64,000 nucleotides of DNA from contig NC_088961.1 in NCBI RefSeq assembly GCF_010111755.1, positions 1,116,001-1,180,000 of the forward strand. The letters run 5' to 3'. The notes under the pieces are model-generated. The model saw only the letters and a program-made list of their open reading frames with translations, was not told the origin of the DNA and made no database searches. Shown one piece after another: positions 9,898 through 18,524 of this stretch (position 1 is the stretch's first letter; each line of letters opens with the position of its first letter). The translations under genes were made by a program, and so were the position numbers. The stretch is from Nakaseomyces glabratus. Taxonomy: Eukaryota; Ascomycota; Saccharomycetes; Saccharomycetales; Saccharomycetaceae.

Positions 9898-11676
9898 TCA
9901 GAATGTAGACTGTTTTGTCTCCATTGCACTGTGCAAGACATTTATCAAAGTCTCTCTAGCGATGTCTGACAAATCAGTTCTAAACACTCGCAACTTGCCA
10001 ACACTGTCTGTCGTAACCACTATGGGGCCTATGATATCACAGGAGTCCATCTCTACGTCTCTCAACTCTACGTTGTTTGAATAACATCTGCACGTAAACT
10101 CATATATGAAGTCATTTGATTGTGTCACTGCAGCTATGGTACCTATCGGTGCTATATTGACAGTTGTAATAGGGTGATCATGCGCGTGGAATGAGAAAGT
10201 ATGAGAGTGTCTGAGTATGTAGTTCTCTTCTCGTTGTTCTTCGATTGTTGACTTTGTAGTAGAACCTGTCGGTTGTCCGATGGGCATCGTCTGTGTAACA
10301 GTACTCTCATGGCTAAACGTCATCGATTGTTGTTGACCATGTCTCATGCCTTTGTCGTTACTCCCCATCTCTACATCTGCCGCTGCGTATGTACTGAAGA
10401 ACATATCTAATACACTAGAGGTCACTTCTTTTGTGTGTCCCAGAATCCGTTCTGTTCTTCTTCTGCGGTGTGTAGTGCTAGCATATAGAATCTCATTGGT
10501 TGCTCTAGTTAGCATGAGATCCTGGTAATTTAACCTCCACACATAGAACCATTGGTCTTCACTGCTGCAATATATGAATGGTTTGTCATCCCAAATACAT
10601 AGCTGAGCCCGATGTCTAAACTGCTCACAATGGAAACCTTTCAATTCCAAGTTATGATAGCCCCCTTCTGTCAGTTTAAACACTCTGATTCTTTCGTCTC
10701 CCGATGTGACCACTATTCTAGCGGTGCTATACTCGTTATCTTCTTGTATCTCGTCTAACCTGTTATCTGTAACTATCCATTCTATGCCAGTAATTTTTAT
10801 TTTATCAGCTCCATTGCGCAAATTACCATCAATTGACCTGCCATTGATTATATGAAATTTATCAATCAACTTCAAGCCCATTGTGGAAAACACATAAATG
10901 TAACCACCAAATGTGCCAACAACTGTGAAGTGGGACATCCCAGGAGATACTGTTACCACATTTATGGGCTCCTCACAGTTGAAGCTGTATTCAACCCGGT
11001 TATCCGTCACAGACCAGAACCTCACGCAATGGTCCAGACAACCGCTGATAAAAAATCTATCATCTGCCTCTATAAATTTAGCGCTCGTAACTAAGTCAGG
11101 ATGATCGAACCTCATAATTGGACGGTTCCCATCAAATGGTGTCCATAATGTTACGTAACTGTCAACTGATGAGACTAGCAAAAAATGGTTAACGGACCAT
11201 GAGAGGTCTAGCACTTCTCTATGAACCTTTTCATCTGAGTTCAAAGATACGATATCCAACTCATTGAAAATCGGAGCATACTGTATCTTACGCTTGCCTG
11301 TCTCTTCACACTCGGCATCACTAATACCAAGCTTCTCTGATTTAGTCTGCAGCACTTTCAGCACCATAAGTGATCCATCTTTACAACCGACACAAAAGAG
11401 TGTACCGTCTTTGCTAAAACGAGATACAGTGACAGAAGAACCACCCAGTTGCAGTTCTTGAGCTAGAAATAATCTTTTAAAGGGTAATATATCGCAGTCA
11501 GCCTGTTTCTTGAGCAACTTGACGTAGTCAGGCCTGACCAGGTACTTCTCAAATTGATCGTGGTCGAAGTTAGTGACATCATTTATCTGTACTCTGCTGC
11601 GCGCATCGAAATCCAGCGGCTGTAGATCAGCAGAATACGTACCAGAACGTACTGACTCCGTATCTTCTTCAATCAT
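9898..11676 (-). CDS. DGR2: WD40-repeat protein, Dgr2-like
   Basis: 592 residues from the ATG at 11676; a longer frame exists but has no ATG. The protein is built of WD40-type repeats: an early blade at SRFSKDGTLFCVGCKDGSLMVLKV, then LDLSWSVNHFLLVSSVDSYVTLWTP, SAKFIEADDRFFISGCLDHCVRFWSV, and later blades including VTSGDERIRVFKL and IYCSSEDQWFYVWRL. An acidic, Ser-rich loop interrupts the propeller around residues 440-490. In S. cerevisiae (YKL121W, about 850 residues, reduced 2-deoxyglucose resistance) the role is not well defined; the human relative is WDR44-like. Identity rests on WD40 content plus exact synteny. It is much shorter than the S. cerevisiae protein, mainly because flanking low-complexity sequence is missing. 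Confidence 0.85.
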   Translation of the reverse strand: MIEEDTESVRSGTYSADLQPLDFDARSRVQINDVTNFDHDQFEKYLVRPDYVKLLKKQADCDILPFKRLFLAQELQLGGSSVTVSRFSKDGTLFCVGCKDGSLMVLKVLQTKSEKLGISDAECEETGKRKIQYAPIFNELDIVSLNSDEKVHREVLDLSWSVNHFLLVSSVDSYVTLWTPFDGNRPIMRFDHPDLVTSAKFIEADDRFFISGCLDHCVRFWSVTDNRVEYSFNCEEPINVVTVSPGMSHFTVVGTFGGYIYVFSTMGLKLIDKFHIINGRSIDGNLRNGADKIKITGIEWIVTDNRLDEIQEDNEYSTARIVVTSGDERIRVFKLTEGGYHNLELKGFHCEQFRHRAQLCIWDDKPFIYCSSEDQWFYVWRLNYQDLMLTRATNEILYASTTHRRRRTERILGHTKEVTSSVLDMFFSTYAAADVEMGSNDKGMRHGQQQSMTFSHESTVTQTMPIGQPTGSTTKSTIEEQREENYILRHSHTFSFHAHDHPITTVNIAPIGTIAAVTQSNDFIYEFTCRCYSNNVELRDVEMDSCDIIGPIVVTTDSVGKLRVFRTDLSDIARETLINVLHSAMETKQSTF

Positions 11677-12251
11677 TGTACTTCCCAATTCTTCATAACT
11701 TAGCTATGCATGGACAAGTAACCTACTTTAATACCATCAAGGCATTTTAATTAATTACATTCAAAACAAATAGGAACTTGAAAAGAAAATACAGTTACTC
11801 AAGCCATAAAAACACTAAGTGAAATTTTTTGTAAAACGCACACGCCTATATTTCAAAGGTTTTGTGTCCATAAGGGGCACATCCTCGGTTACTAAATAGC
11901 AAATTAATATCTCAGTCTCATGAATATTGCATTTCCATTTTATGGCTATTATACAATAATCATGTGACTTTTCGTGTATAATCACATTCCATCACACTTT
12001 TGGCAAGAATCAGTGTATCCAGCAGAAGTTCGCAAAGTAATAGTTATAACCACTGCAAAAGATGTCAACGGTTCGTGGAGCGGTTAGCTACTATACTTAT
12101 CTTTCTCTATGGAAGCACAGCATTCGATTATTCTAATTGCTCGTACGTGCTGGATTTGTTGATCTATAACCCCCCTCGGAGCAGGAATTTAAAAAGATAG
12201 TAATAGCCATTGAACCAAAAAAAGAGCAAGTGACGCTGTTTACCTCAAAGG
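11677..12251. other. Divergent promoter DGR2/SRP21
   Basis: 575 bp of AT-rich sequence. An open frame at 12000-12200 begins without an ATG and has no protein-like features. No strong motif was recognised. Confidence 0.6.
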
Positions 12252-12815
12252 ATGTCTGTGAAACCCATTGATACGTTTATCGAGAACAGTGTGAAGCTGT
12301 TTGAAGCCAACCCATCGGGGTCTAGCATAACTATAAGTTATCACGGTGGTGCCAAGGCTGACCCTGTGGTGTTCCGCACGCATAACCCACACTTGTCGAC
12401 CACGTACAAGTACCAGACGAAGATGAACAAGGAAGTGTCCCGTGTGCTAAACGCTTTGGGTCCCAGAGGTGTGTCTATGAATCCGATCAGCAAGATAGCG
12501 AAGAGGCGCAATTACCTTGATGTGGTGAAGAAGGCCAAGCAGATGAACAACAGCAAGATAAGTAAGAAGCAGGCGAAACTGATCAGAAAAGCACAGACGA
12601 ACCCAATCGTGAATACTATCGGTATTGGTAAGCTTATCGCCAACGAGGATATCAAGGAGGTGAAGACTGAAAGCACATCCGGAGGTGCTGGAAACAAGAA
12701 AACCAAGCAAAAGAAGAACAAGAACAACAAGGATAGCACACCAGTGGTGAACACCAGTGCGAATGCACAATCTAAGGGAAAGAACAAGAAGAACAAGAAC
12801 AAGAAGAAGCGTTAA
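12252..12815 (+). CDS. SRP21: Signal recognition particle subunit Srp21
   Basis: 187 residues; S. cerevisiae Srp21 has 167. It is the fungal counterpart of SRP9 and binds the Alu part of SRP RNA in co-translational ER targeting. The first ~85 residues (PIDTFIENSVKLFEANPSGSSITISYHG… TYKYQTKMNKEVSRVLNALGPRG) are the SRP9-like alpha/beta domain. The rest is basic, ending in a long Lys/Asn run (KKTKQKKNKNNK … KGKNKKNKNKKKR) suited to RNA binding. It is the last gene of the YKL-type block. Confidence 0.93.
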   Translation: MSVKPIDTFIENSVKLFEANPSGSSITISYHGGAKADPVVFRTHNPHLSTTYKYQTKMNKEVSRVLNALGPRGVSMNPISKIAKRRNYLDVVKKAKQMNNSKISKKQAKLIRKAQTNPIVNTIGIGKLIANEDIKEVKTESTSGGAGNKKTKQKKNKNNKDSTPVVNTSANAQSKGKNKKNKNKKKR

Positions 12816-13042
12816 GGTCTGACACTAGTTGCCTGAAAACAATTGTGTGCAAAAGGGCCTGAATCAAACGCTGAGTGGTCCCCGCAACCCGGATGTGCAG
12901 TTTACAGCATAGCATATATAAAAATACAACACGCGCACTCAAAAAATAAATACTGTATAATAGATTAATTTACAATGATAGCTTTTAAGTTTTCTATCTT
13001 TCTGCTGTAAGATTACGTATGACTTGTTATCTTATGAAGGTT

Positions 13043-13591
13043 TTAATTCAATGCGTCCGATATCATCTGTAGCTGTTTGTTCTGTATACAGAATATCCTG
13101 GTCAATTCATCTAGTTTGAGGTCCTCGAGGTTCAGATTCCTGTAGTCCTTGAACTCTGAGACCAGCTCCAGTTCAATGCTCAGTGGTGCCTCCCGCGGCA
13201 CATCGGGGCCCGCAGCCGGATCTGAGATGTCCCCTGACTTCTTGCCAGCGTCACCACCGGTGTCGTTGCCGCTGGTCAGCCACGATAACGACCTCTGCGA
13301 TGCCAAGCTCACGGGCCGCTCCCGCCTGTACGACAGCATCTCATACTGATCGCTGATCAGCTCGACGTTCTCCAGCTGCCCGGCGCCGTCGATCTCCACA
13401 ATAATAACGTTCTCCAGCTCACTGTCCGGCTGCTGCTGTTGGAACACCAGGTCGTCCACATCAGCGACGTCGTCGTCATCCTCGAATATGTACTTGATGT
13501 TAGTCGGGAACATGGCCTGCGGCGCGCCTTCCTCCTTCTTAAACAGGTGCCATATATTCCTGTCATACACAGTCAGCGACAGCGGTTCCAT
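13043..13591 (-). CDS. ATG31: Autophagy scaffold protein Atg31 (Cis1)
   Basis: 182 residues; S. cerevisiae Atg31 has 196. Atg31 joins Atg17 and Atg29 in the scaffold that nucleates autophagosomes. Visible features: an N-terminal beta-rich part (MEPLSLTVYDRNIWHLF), an acidic strip (FEDDDDVADVDD), the NVIIVEIDGAGQLENVELISDQYEM segment, a Ser-rich linker with RPVSLASQRSLSWL, and a C-terminal helix (LNLEDLKLDELTRIFCIQNKQLQMISDALN) that in the known structure contacts Atg17. The family is poorly conserved, so the call leans on this helix and on synteny with YDR022C next to SES1. It is the first gene of the YDR-type block. Confidence 0.88.
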   Translation of the reverse strand: MEPLSLTVYDRNIWHLFKKEEGAPQAMFPTNIKYIFEDDDDVADVDDLVFQQQQPDSELENVIIVEIDGAGQLENVELISDQYEMLSYRRERPVSLASQRSLSWLTSGNDTGGDAGKKSGDISDPAAGPDVPREAPLSIELELVSEFKDYRNLNLEDLKLDELTRIFCIQNKQLQMISDALN

Positions 13592-13772
13592 TGCTGGTAT
13601 ACAGGTAATACTGGTAAGTAAATGGTGAGTACTGGTGCACTGTTGGAAATGTTATAATCTGTGTAGCTGTACAAATAGCTGTGCTAATACGCTTGCTAGG
13701 AGGCAATGAAGGGTGAGGAGCTGAGCTCATCGAGTTTGCCAAAAATTAAAAATAGAAAAAAGAGAGAAAGGA

Positions 13773-13846
13773 TGATCCAACCGAGGTTCGAACTCGGGAT
13801 CTTCGCCGTGTAAAGGCGACGTCTTAAACCACTGGACTATTGGACC
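13773..13846 (-). tRNA. tRNA-Val (anticodon UAC)
   Basis: 74 nt on the minus strand, no intron. The acceptor stem GGTCCAA pairs with TTGGATC, leaving discriminator A. The anticodon stem CGCC/GGCG encloses the loop with TAC, which reads GUA (Val). The B-box/T-arm contains GAGTTCGAACCTC. A T-rich tract follows the 3' end on the minus strand (A-rich on plus at 13741-13760), as for Pol III termination. It lies in the ATG31-SES1 interval, where S. cerevisiae also has a tRNA-Val(UAC). Confidence 0.97.
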
Positions 13847-14211
13847 ATTTCTTCCTTCGTGGTACTCCACTGGCGAAATGCGTTTAACAATGTTTTAAAA
13901 TTTTCAAAAAAAACACACACAATATCCAATCACCATAAACGTATAACATGTGGAAAATACACGTATGTAGGTATATGAAAATTTTTTGGGCTGAGAGAAC
14001 AAGCTGGCAACTTCAATCATCACTTGACCACTTCACCACTTCACCAACAAACTGGTGAAACTGGTGAAACTGGCAAAAACTGACATAGCAATGCTTGGGA
14101 TCACTAACACGGGACTATAGGTCTCTTGAGAATAGTTGGGCGTCTAGAAGAATATCAGTACCTTGGGGGGAAGACAGTGGCAGTGAAAGAAAAGGAAGAC
14201 GAGCGAGAACG

Positions 14212-15588
14212 ATGTTGGATATCAACCAGTTTATTGAAGAGAAAGGTGGTAACCCTGAGCTGATCAGACAGTCTCAGAAGGCTAGATATGCCAGTGTTGA
14301 GTTAGTTGATGAGATTATTGCTGACTACAAGGACTGGGTCAAGACGAGGTTTGAGCTGGATGAGTTGAACAAGAAGCTGAACAAGTTGCAGAAGGACATC
14401 GGTATGAAGTTCAAGGCCAAGGAGGATGCTAGCGAGCTCTTGGCTGAGAAGGACAAGCTGAGCGAGGAGAAGAAGCAATTGATCGAGAAGGAGCAGAAGG
14501 AGGACAAGGATCTGAGACAGAAGGTGAATCAGATTGGTAACATTGTCCACCCATCTGTGGTTGTCTCTAATGATGAGGAGAACAACGAGCTGGTCCGTAC
14601 TTGGAAGCCAGAGGGCTTGGCTGATGTCGGCCCAGTTGCCTCCGTTACTGGTAAGCCAGCCGCTTTGTCTCACCACGAGATCTTGCTAAGACTGGACGGT
14701 TACGACCCAGAGCGTGGTGTTAAGATCTCTGGCCACAGAGGTTACTTCTTCAGAAACTACGGTGTCTTCTTGAACCAGGCTTTGATCAACTACGGTCTGC
14801 ACTTCTTGGCCAGCAAGGGTTACATCCCATTGCAAGCCCCAGTCATGATGAACAAAGAAGTTATGGCCAAGACCGCCCAATTGTCCCAATTCGACGAAGA
14901 ACTATACAAGGTCATCGATGGTGAAGACGAGAAGTACTTGATTGCTACTTCTGAACAGCCAATCTCTGCTTACCACAGCGGTGAATGGTTTGAGAAGCCA
15001 CAGGAACAACTGCCAATCCGTTACGTTGGTTACTCCTCCTGTTTCCGTAGAGAAGCCGGTTCTCACGGTAAGGACGCTTGGGGTGTTTTCAGAGTCCACG
15101 CCTTCGAGAAGATTGAACAGTTCTGTATAACCGAACCAGAGAAGTCCTGGGAAGAGTTCGACAGAATGATCGCTAACTCCGAAGAATTCTACCAATCCTT
15201 GAAACTTCCATACCGTGTTGTTGGTATCGTCTCCGGTGAATTGAACAACGCCGCTGCCAAGAAGTACGATCTAGAGGCTTGGTTCCCATACCAAAAGGAA
15301 TACAAGGAATTGGTTTCCTGCTCCAACTGTACTGACTACCAATCCAGAAACTTGGAAATCAGAAGTGGTATCAAGAAGATGAACGACAGAGAGAAGAAGT
15401 ACGTCCACTGTTTGAACTCCACCTTGGCTGCTACCCAAAGGGCCCTATGTTGTGTTCTTGAAAACTACCAAACCGAGGATGGTTTGATTGTTCCAGAAGT
15501 CTTGAGAAAGTACATCCCAGGTGAACCAGAATTCTTGCCATTCGTTAAGGAACTACCAAAGAACTCCACCTCCAACAAGAAGAAATAA
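14212..15588 (+). CDS. SES1: Seryl-tRNA synthetase, cytosolic
   Basis: 458 residues from the ATG at 14212 (MLDINQFIEEKGGNPELIRQSQ matches the family start); S. cerevisiae Ses1 has 462. It charges tRNA-Ser, using a class II catalytic core. The N-terminal long antiparallel coiled coil (about 30-110, Lys/Glu/Leu-rich) recognises the tRNA long variable arm. Motif 2 is YSSCFRREAGSHGKDAWGVFRVHAF, and motif 3 is in the segment starting TLAATQRALCCVLENYQ. The frame stays open upstream but without an in-frame ATG. An out-of-frame upstream ATG at 14091 opens a nine-codon uORF (stop at 14118-14120) that would matter only if transcription starts before it. Codon bias indicates high expression. Confidence 0.98.
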   Translation: MLDINQFIEEKGGNPELIRQSQKARYASVELVDEIIADYKDWVKTRFELDELNKKLNKLQKDIGMKFKAKEDASELLAEKDKLSEEKKQLIEKEQKEDKDLRQKVNQIGNIVHPSVVVSNDEENNELVRTWKPEGLADVGPVASVTGKPAALSHHEILLRLDGYDPERGVKISGHRGYFFRNYGVFLNQALINYGLHFLASKGYIPLQAPVMMNKEVMAKTAQLSQFDEELYKVIDGEDEKYLIATSEQPISAYHSGEWFEKPQEQLPIRYVGYSSCFRREAGSHGKDAWGVFRVHAFEKIEQFCITEPEKSWEEFDRMIANSEEFYQSLKLPYRVVGIVSGELNNAAAKKYDLEAWFPYQKEYKELVSCSNCTDYQSRNLEIRSGIKKMNDREKKYVHCLNSTLAATQRALCCVLENYQTEDGLIVPEVLRKYIPGEPEFLPFVKELPKNSTSNKKK

Positions 15589-16966
15589 ACATGATATCAT
15601 AAACATGATGTTGATACCATTTTACCCGAAGAGCTTGTCTTACTCATTCTCTGTGATCTATTGCTGATATAAAAAATCCCATACCGAGAGAATGGAATTC
15701 GGTCTTTCCGAGAATTATAATTGCAAGAGAACAAACAAAATTACTAACAAAGGAAAACAGGATACAGACCCTGTTTACTTTAACGTTGAAAAGTGGTGAA
15801 CTAAATTATGCATTTCCTCTGAACTTTTCATGCTATATACTCTTTTTATTTTCTACCCATGTAATGTTAATGAAAGAAACAAATAAATACAATTAATAAG
15901 AAAAACCTTAAAACAAAATTGTCATTTTGAAGAACAAGTGCTTAGTTACTACTGGTACCATGATTAGGACTATGCATCCAGAGAGTCACCCAATGCTCAT
16001 TGCATACACAACGAAAGACAATTTGAGCATCCGTACGTAGCACATGACTCAGTATCCCCCCCAAGCTAGATCTTTGTGACTGATAAACCCATACACCATA
16101 TCTAACTAGATTGGATTTCCGTTCTCTCCAGTAAGACTGACTATCACAAAATTACCTCGTTTGGGAATACAAGGTTTTTGCATTAACACTGAAACACAGA
16201 AAAGACGTAGTGCTTTCCACGGGCACTTCAATGGACAGTAGCAGATGCGACAGCCGGGGATCTCTCCGCCCTCCTTGAGTTTCTGTGCTTCCCACTACCA
16301 AGTAAACCACAGACCGTGCCATACCTCAGTGCCCCTGTGCCAGTCGCAGTGGCCTCCCCCCTCCGTCCCACGATGACAGTGGTAGAGACAGCGCCCTCGT
16401 TCTGGCAGTGCAAGGGACTGACTCTCGTATGGGCTACTTCTGCCTGGACACGGGGGGGGGGAGGGAAGAGCATTGCTTGGATGGGTCTGCCACTTACTAC
16501 CACAGTAACCTCTGCTGGTCTTCCTGGTGAGCTAGGCAAGACATGAGGCTAGGGAGTTGAGGGCTCAGTAGTTTGCTCAGCCTAGAGCTCCTCTGCCTAA
16601 CCTCCCCCCACAGTACCACCAACCAGTCGGCCTAAACTGCTCGGAACTAACAAATGCCTGCCTAGAGACTCTGAGCCTAACTGCACAGACTGTTCCTCTC
16701 CCGCCTGGCTGGTGACTCTGTGGCTGGGGGGAGGCCGACCAGAGAGCTCTTGCCTTCCTCCCACAGATGCTGAATGGCCCTGCAGTGTTTGGAAAATTTC
16801 ACTTTCTCAATAGCCCAATACTCGCTGGGCCGCAGCTCCATGAGTGGAAATATTGTCAATGAGAGATGAATAAAACATTTAGATTGGATAAAACAGTCTG
16901 TAAGCGGTTAAAAATTTATAACCTAATTCTTGATCACAGCCTAAGGAGTCCTAAGAAACCGCCAAG
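15589..16966. other. SES1-RPS11 spacer with a GC-rich, repeat-bearing island
   Basis: 1.38 kb. The first ~600 bp is ordinary AT-rich sequence with a perfect TGACTCA (16045-16051, Gcn4 type) and a Rap1-like CCCATACACC near 16087-16096. From about 16200 to 16850 the composition becomes GC-rich, with a G-run near 16450, C-runs, and repeated GCCTAAC/GCCTAGAG words. CCTCCCCCC (around 16602-16610) is complementary to GGGGGGAGG (about 16725-16733). Open frames here are short and mutually conflicting; none looks like a protein. It may be an RNA gene or an unusual RPS11 upstream region. Confidence 0.55.
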
Positions 16967-17983
16967 ATGTCCACTGAATTGACTGTTCAATCTGAAAGAG
17001 CTTTCCAAAAGGTATGCATTTAGAATCCCATCGAGAAATACAAGGCAGATAATATTGAAGTTTTAGTTATAAGCAATCACAATACTGTTACATATGTTGT
17101 AACAAGGAGAGGCAATAGAGGCTACCGCAATATCACTACTATGCTGAGAATATCGATAACTAAGGGCCTTCCATAATGACCAATCCAATGAGGAAACAAT
17201 TTTGAAAACCGAGATAATACCCAAGACCCCAATAGTAATAGCACATAAGAGAGCATATTGCCCGTTTATTGGGTTGCTTAGCTACTATATCAGAACTACT
17301 TGTGATCATGTTTTTTTTGACAAATCTTCGATTTATGCTGCTAATTAAATCAAAACCAATTATTCGAATAGTTTTACTAACAAATTATCATATCAATACT
17401 ATTTCCTTCGACTCTGAATCTTCTTTTATCAAAAAAATATAAATGTTATGTGGGCTATATTAAATGTTACCAAGACTTAGTTAAGTATGTGAAAGAAGAA
17501 GAGTAACCTTAAGTCAGAAGAGGAAACAATGGAATAGTTGATATCACTGAAATACAGCAACCTCACATCTTCAGCAACCCAAAGTTCAAGACCTCTAAGA
17601 GAACCAAGAGATGGTATAAGAACGCTGGTCTAGGTTTCAAGACCCCAAAGACCGCCATCGAAGGTTCTTACATTGACAAGAAGTGTCCATTCACTGGTTT
17701 GGTTTCCATCCGTGGTAAGATCTTGTCTGGTACCGTTGTTTCCACCAAGATGCACCGTACCATCATCATCAGAAGAGACTACTTGCACTACGTTCCAAAA
17801 TACAACAGATACGAAAAGAGACACAAGAACGTTCCAGTCCACGTCTCCCCAGCTTTCCGTGTCCAAGTTGGTGACATTGTTACCGTTGGTCAATGTAGAC
17901 CAATCTCCAAGACCGTTAGATTCAACGTCTTGAAGGTTGCTGCTGCTACTGGTAAGGCTAACAAGCAATTCCACAAGTTCTAA
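16967..17983 (+). CDS. RPS11: 40S ribosomal protein S11 (uS17), one intron
   Basis: Two exons, 16967-17011 (15 codons, [15 protein letters not shown]) and 17558-17983, give 156 residues, the same as S. cerevisiae. The intron (17012-17557, 546 nt) starts with GTATGC and ends with TACAG. Splice sites are set by homology: exon 2 resumes at [25 protein letters not shown] perfect branch point TACTAAC is at 17375-17381, about 176 nt before the 3' splice site; intervening AGs at about 17480, 17517 and 17534 must be skipped. uS17 binds 18S rRNA in the small-subunit body. The DNA between 16860 and the ATG has a TTTATAA. By synteny with YDR025W this is the RPS11A-type locus. Confidence 0.96.
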
Positions 17984-18524
17984 ATTAAATAGATAAAAAG
18001 AAACTAATAAATTTAGCACAAAACTCATCATATCAGATCCGTTTTTTTTTTTAACTCTATTAAACTCTAATAAAATTTAAGAATACATTTCCTTCTATCA
18101 ATCAGTATTTATCATATCTCACTTACACATATATGAGCTCTAAATAATCATCACATCTCAATACAGCAAGGACTTGAGACGTGAATTGTCCTCAAGCTTC
18201 TGCAGCACAGCTAGATTGAGGTTGCGACTACATTTTCAAACTTAACATACTATACACCTGAAAGTAACGCAATATTCAAACTCTCATTCATTTTTATACT
18301 TATATTAAATGTAGAGACTATAATAAATTAATCATCTATGCAAATAGTAAGGCTTATATTAATACAATACACTTCATAAGCGTAGCTTGATGAAGTGAGA
18401 AAGAAAAGAATTTCAATTAAAAAAATGAATACATTCATGATGCCACTCAGTGACTAGCACCAGTAGAATTACCGCCGTAATACAAATGCAAGGAGAAATA
18501 CGCACTAAACAGCAGCTTCTTTAT
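17984..18524. other. Convergent 3' spacer RPS11/NSI1
   Basis: 541 bp, AT-rich, with a T9-10 tract just after RPS11. I checked for box C/D signatures (TTGATGA near 18388) but found no partner CTGA or terminal stem. Nothing else recognised. Confidence 0.6.

Noticed and set aside
14095..14211. N-terminal extension of seryl-tRNA synthetase by 39 residues
   Set aside because: Begins at TTG and is absent from the family; the ATG at 14212 matches the conserved N-terminus. The same reasoning moved the starts of APN1, SBA1, VPH2, DGR2, NSI1, PST2 and EHD3.
16228..16546. Overlapping 103- and 76-codon frames in the GC-rich island
   Set aside because: They lie on opposite strands over the same low-complexity DNA and show no protein-like pattern.
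15589..16966. Telomerase RNA or RNase P RNA gene
   Set aside because: No stretch complementary to the 16-bp C. glabrata telomere repeat as I remember it, and no recognisable RNase P core motifs. Left as an unexplained island.
18380..18480. Box C-like TTGATGA in the RPS11/NSI1 spacer
   Set aside because: No downstream CTGA at suitable distance and no terminal stem.
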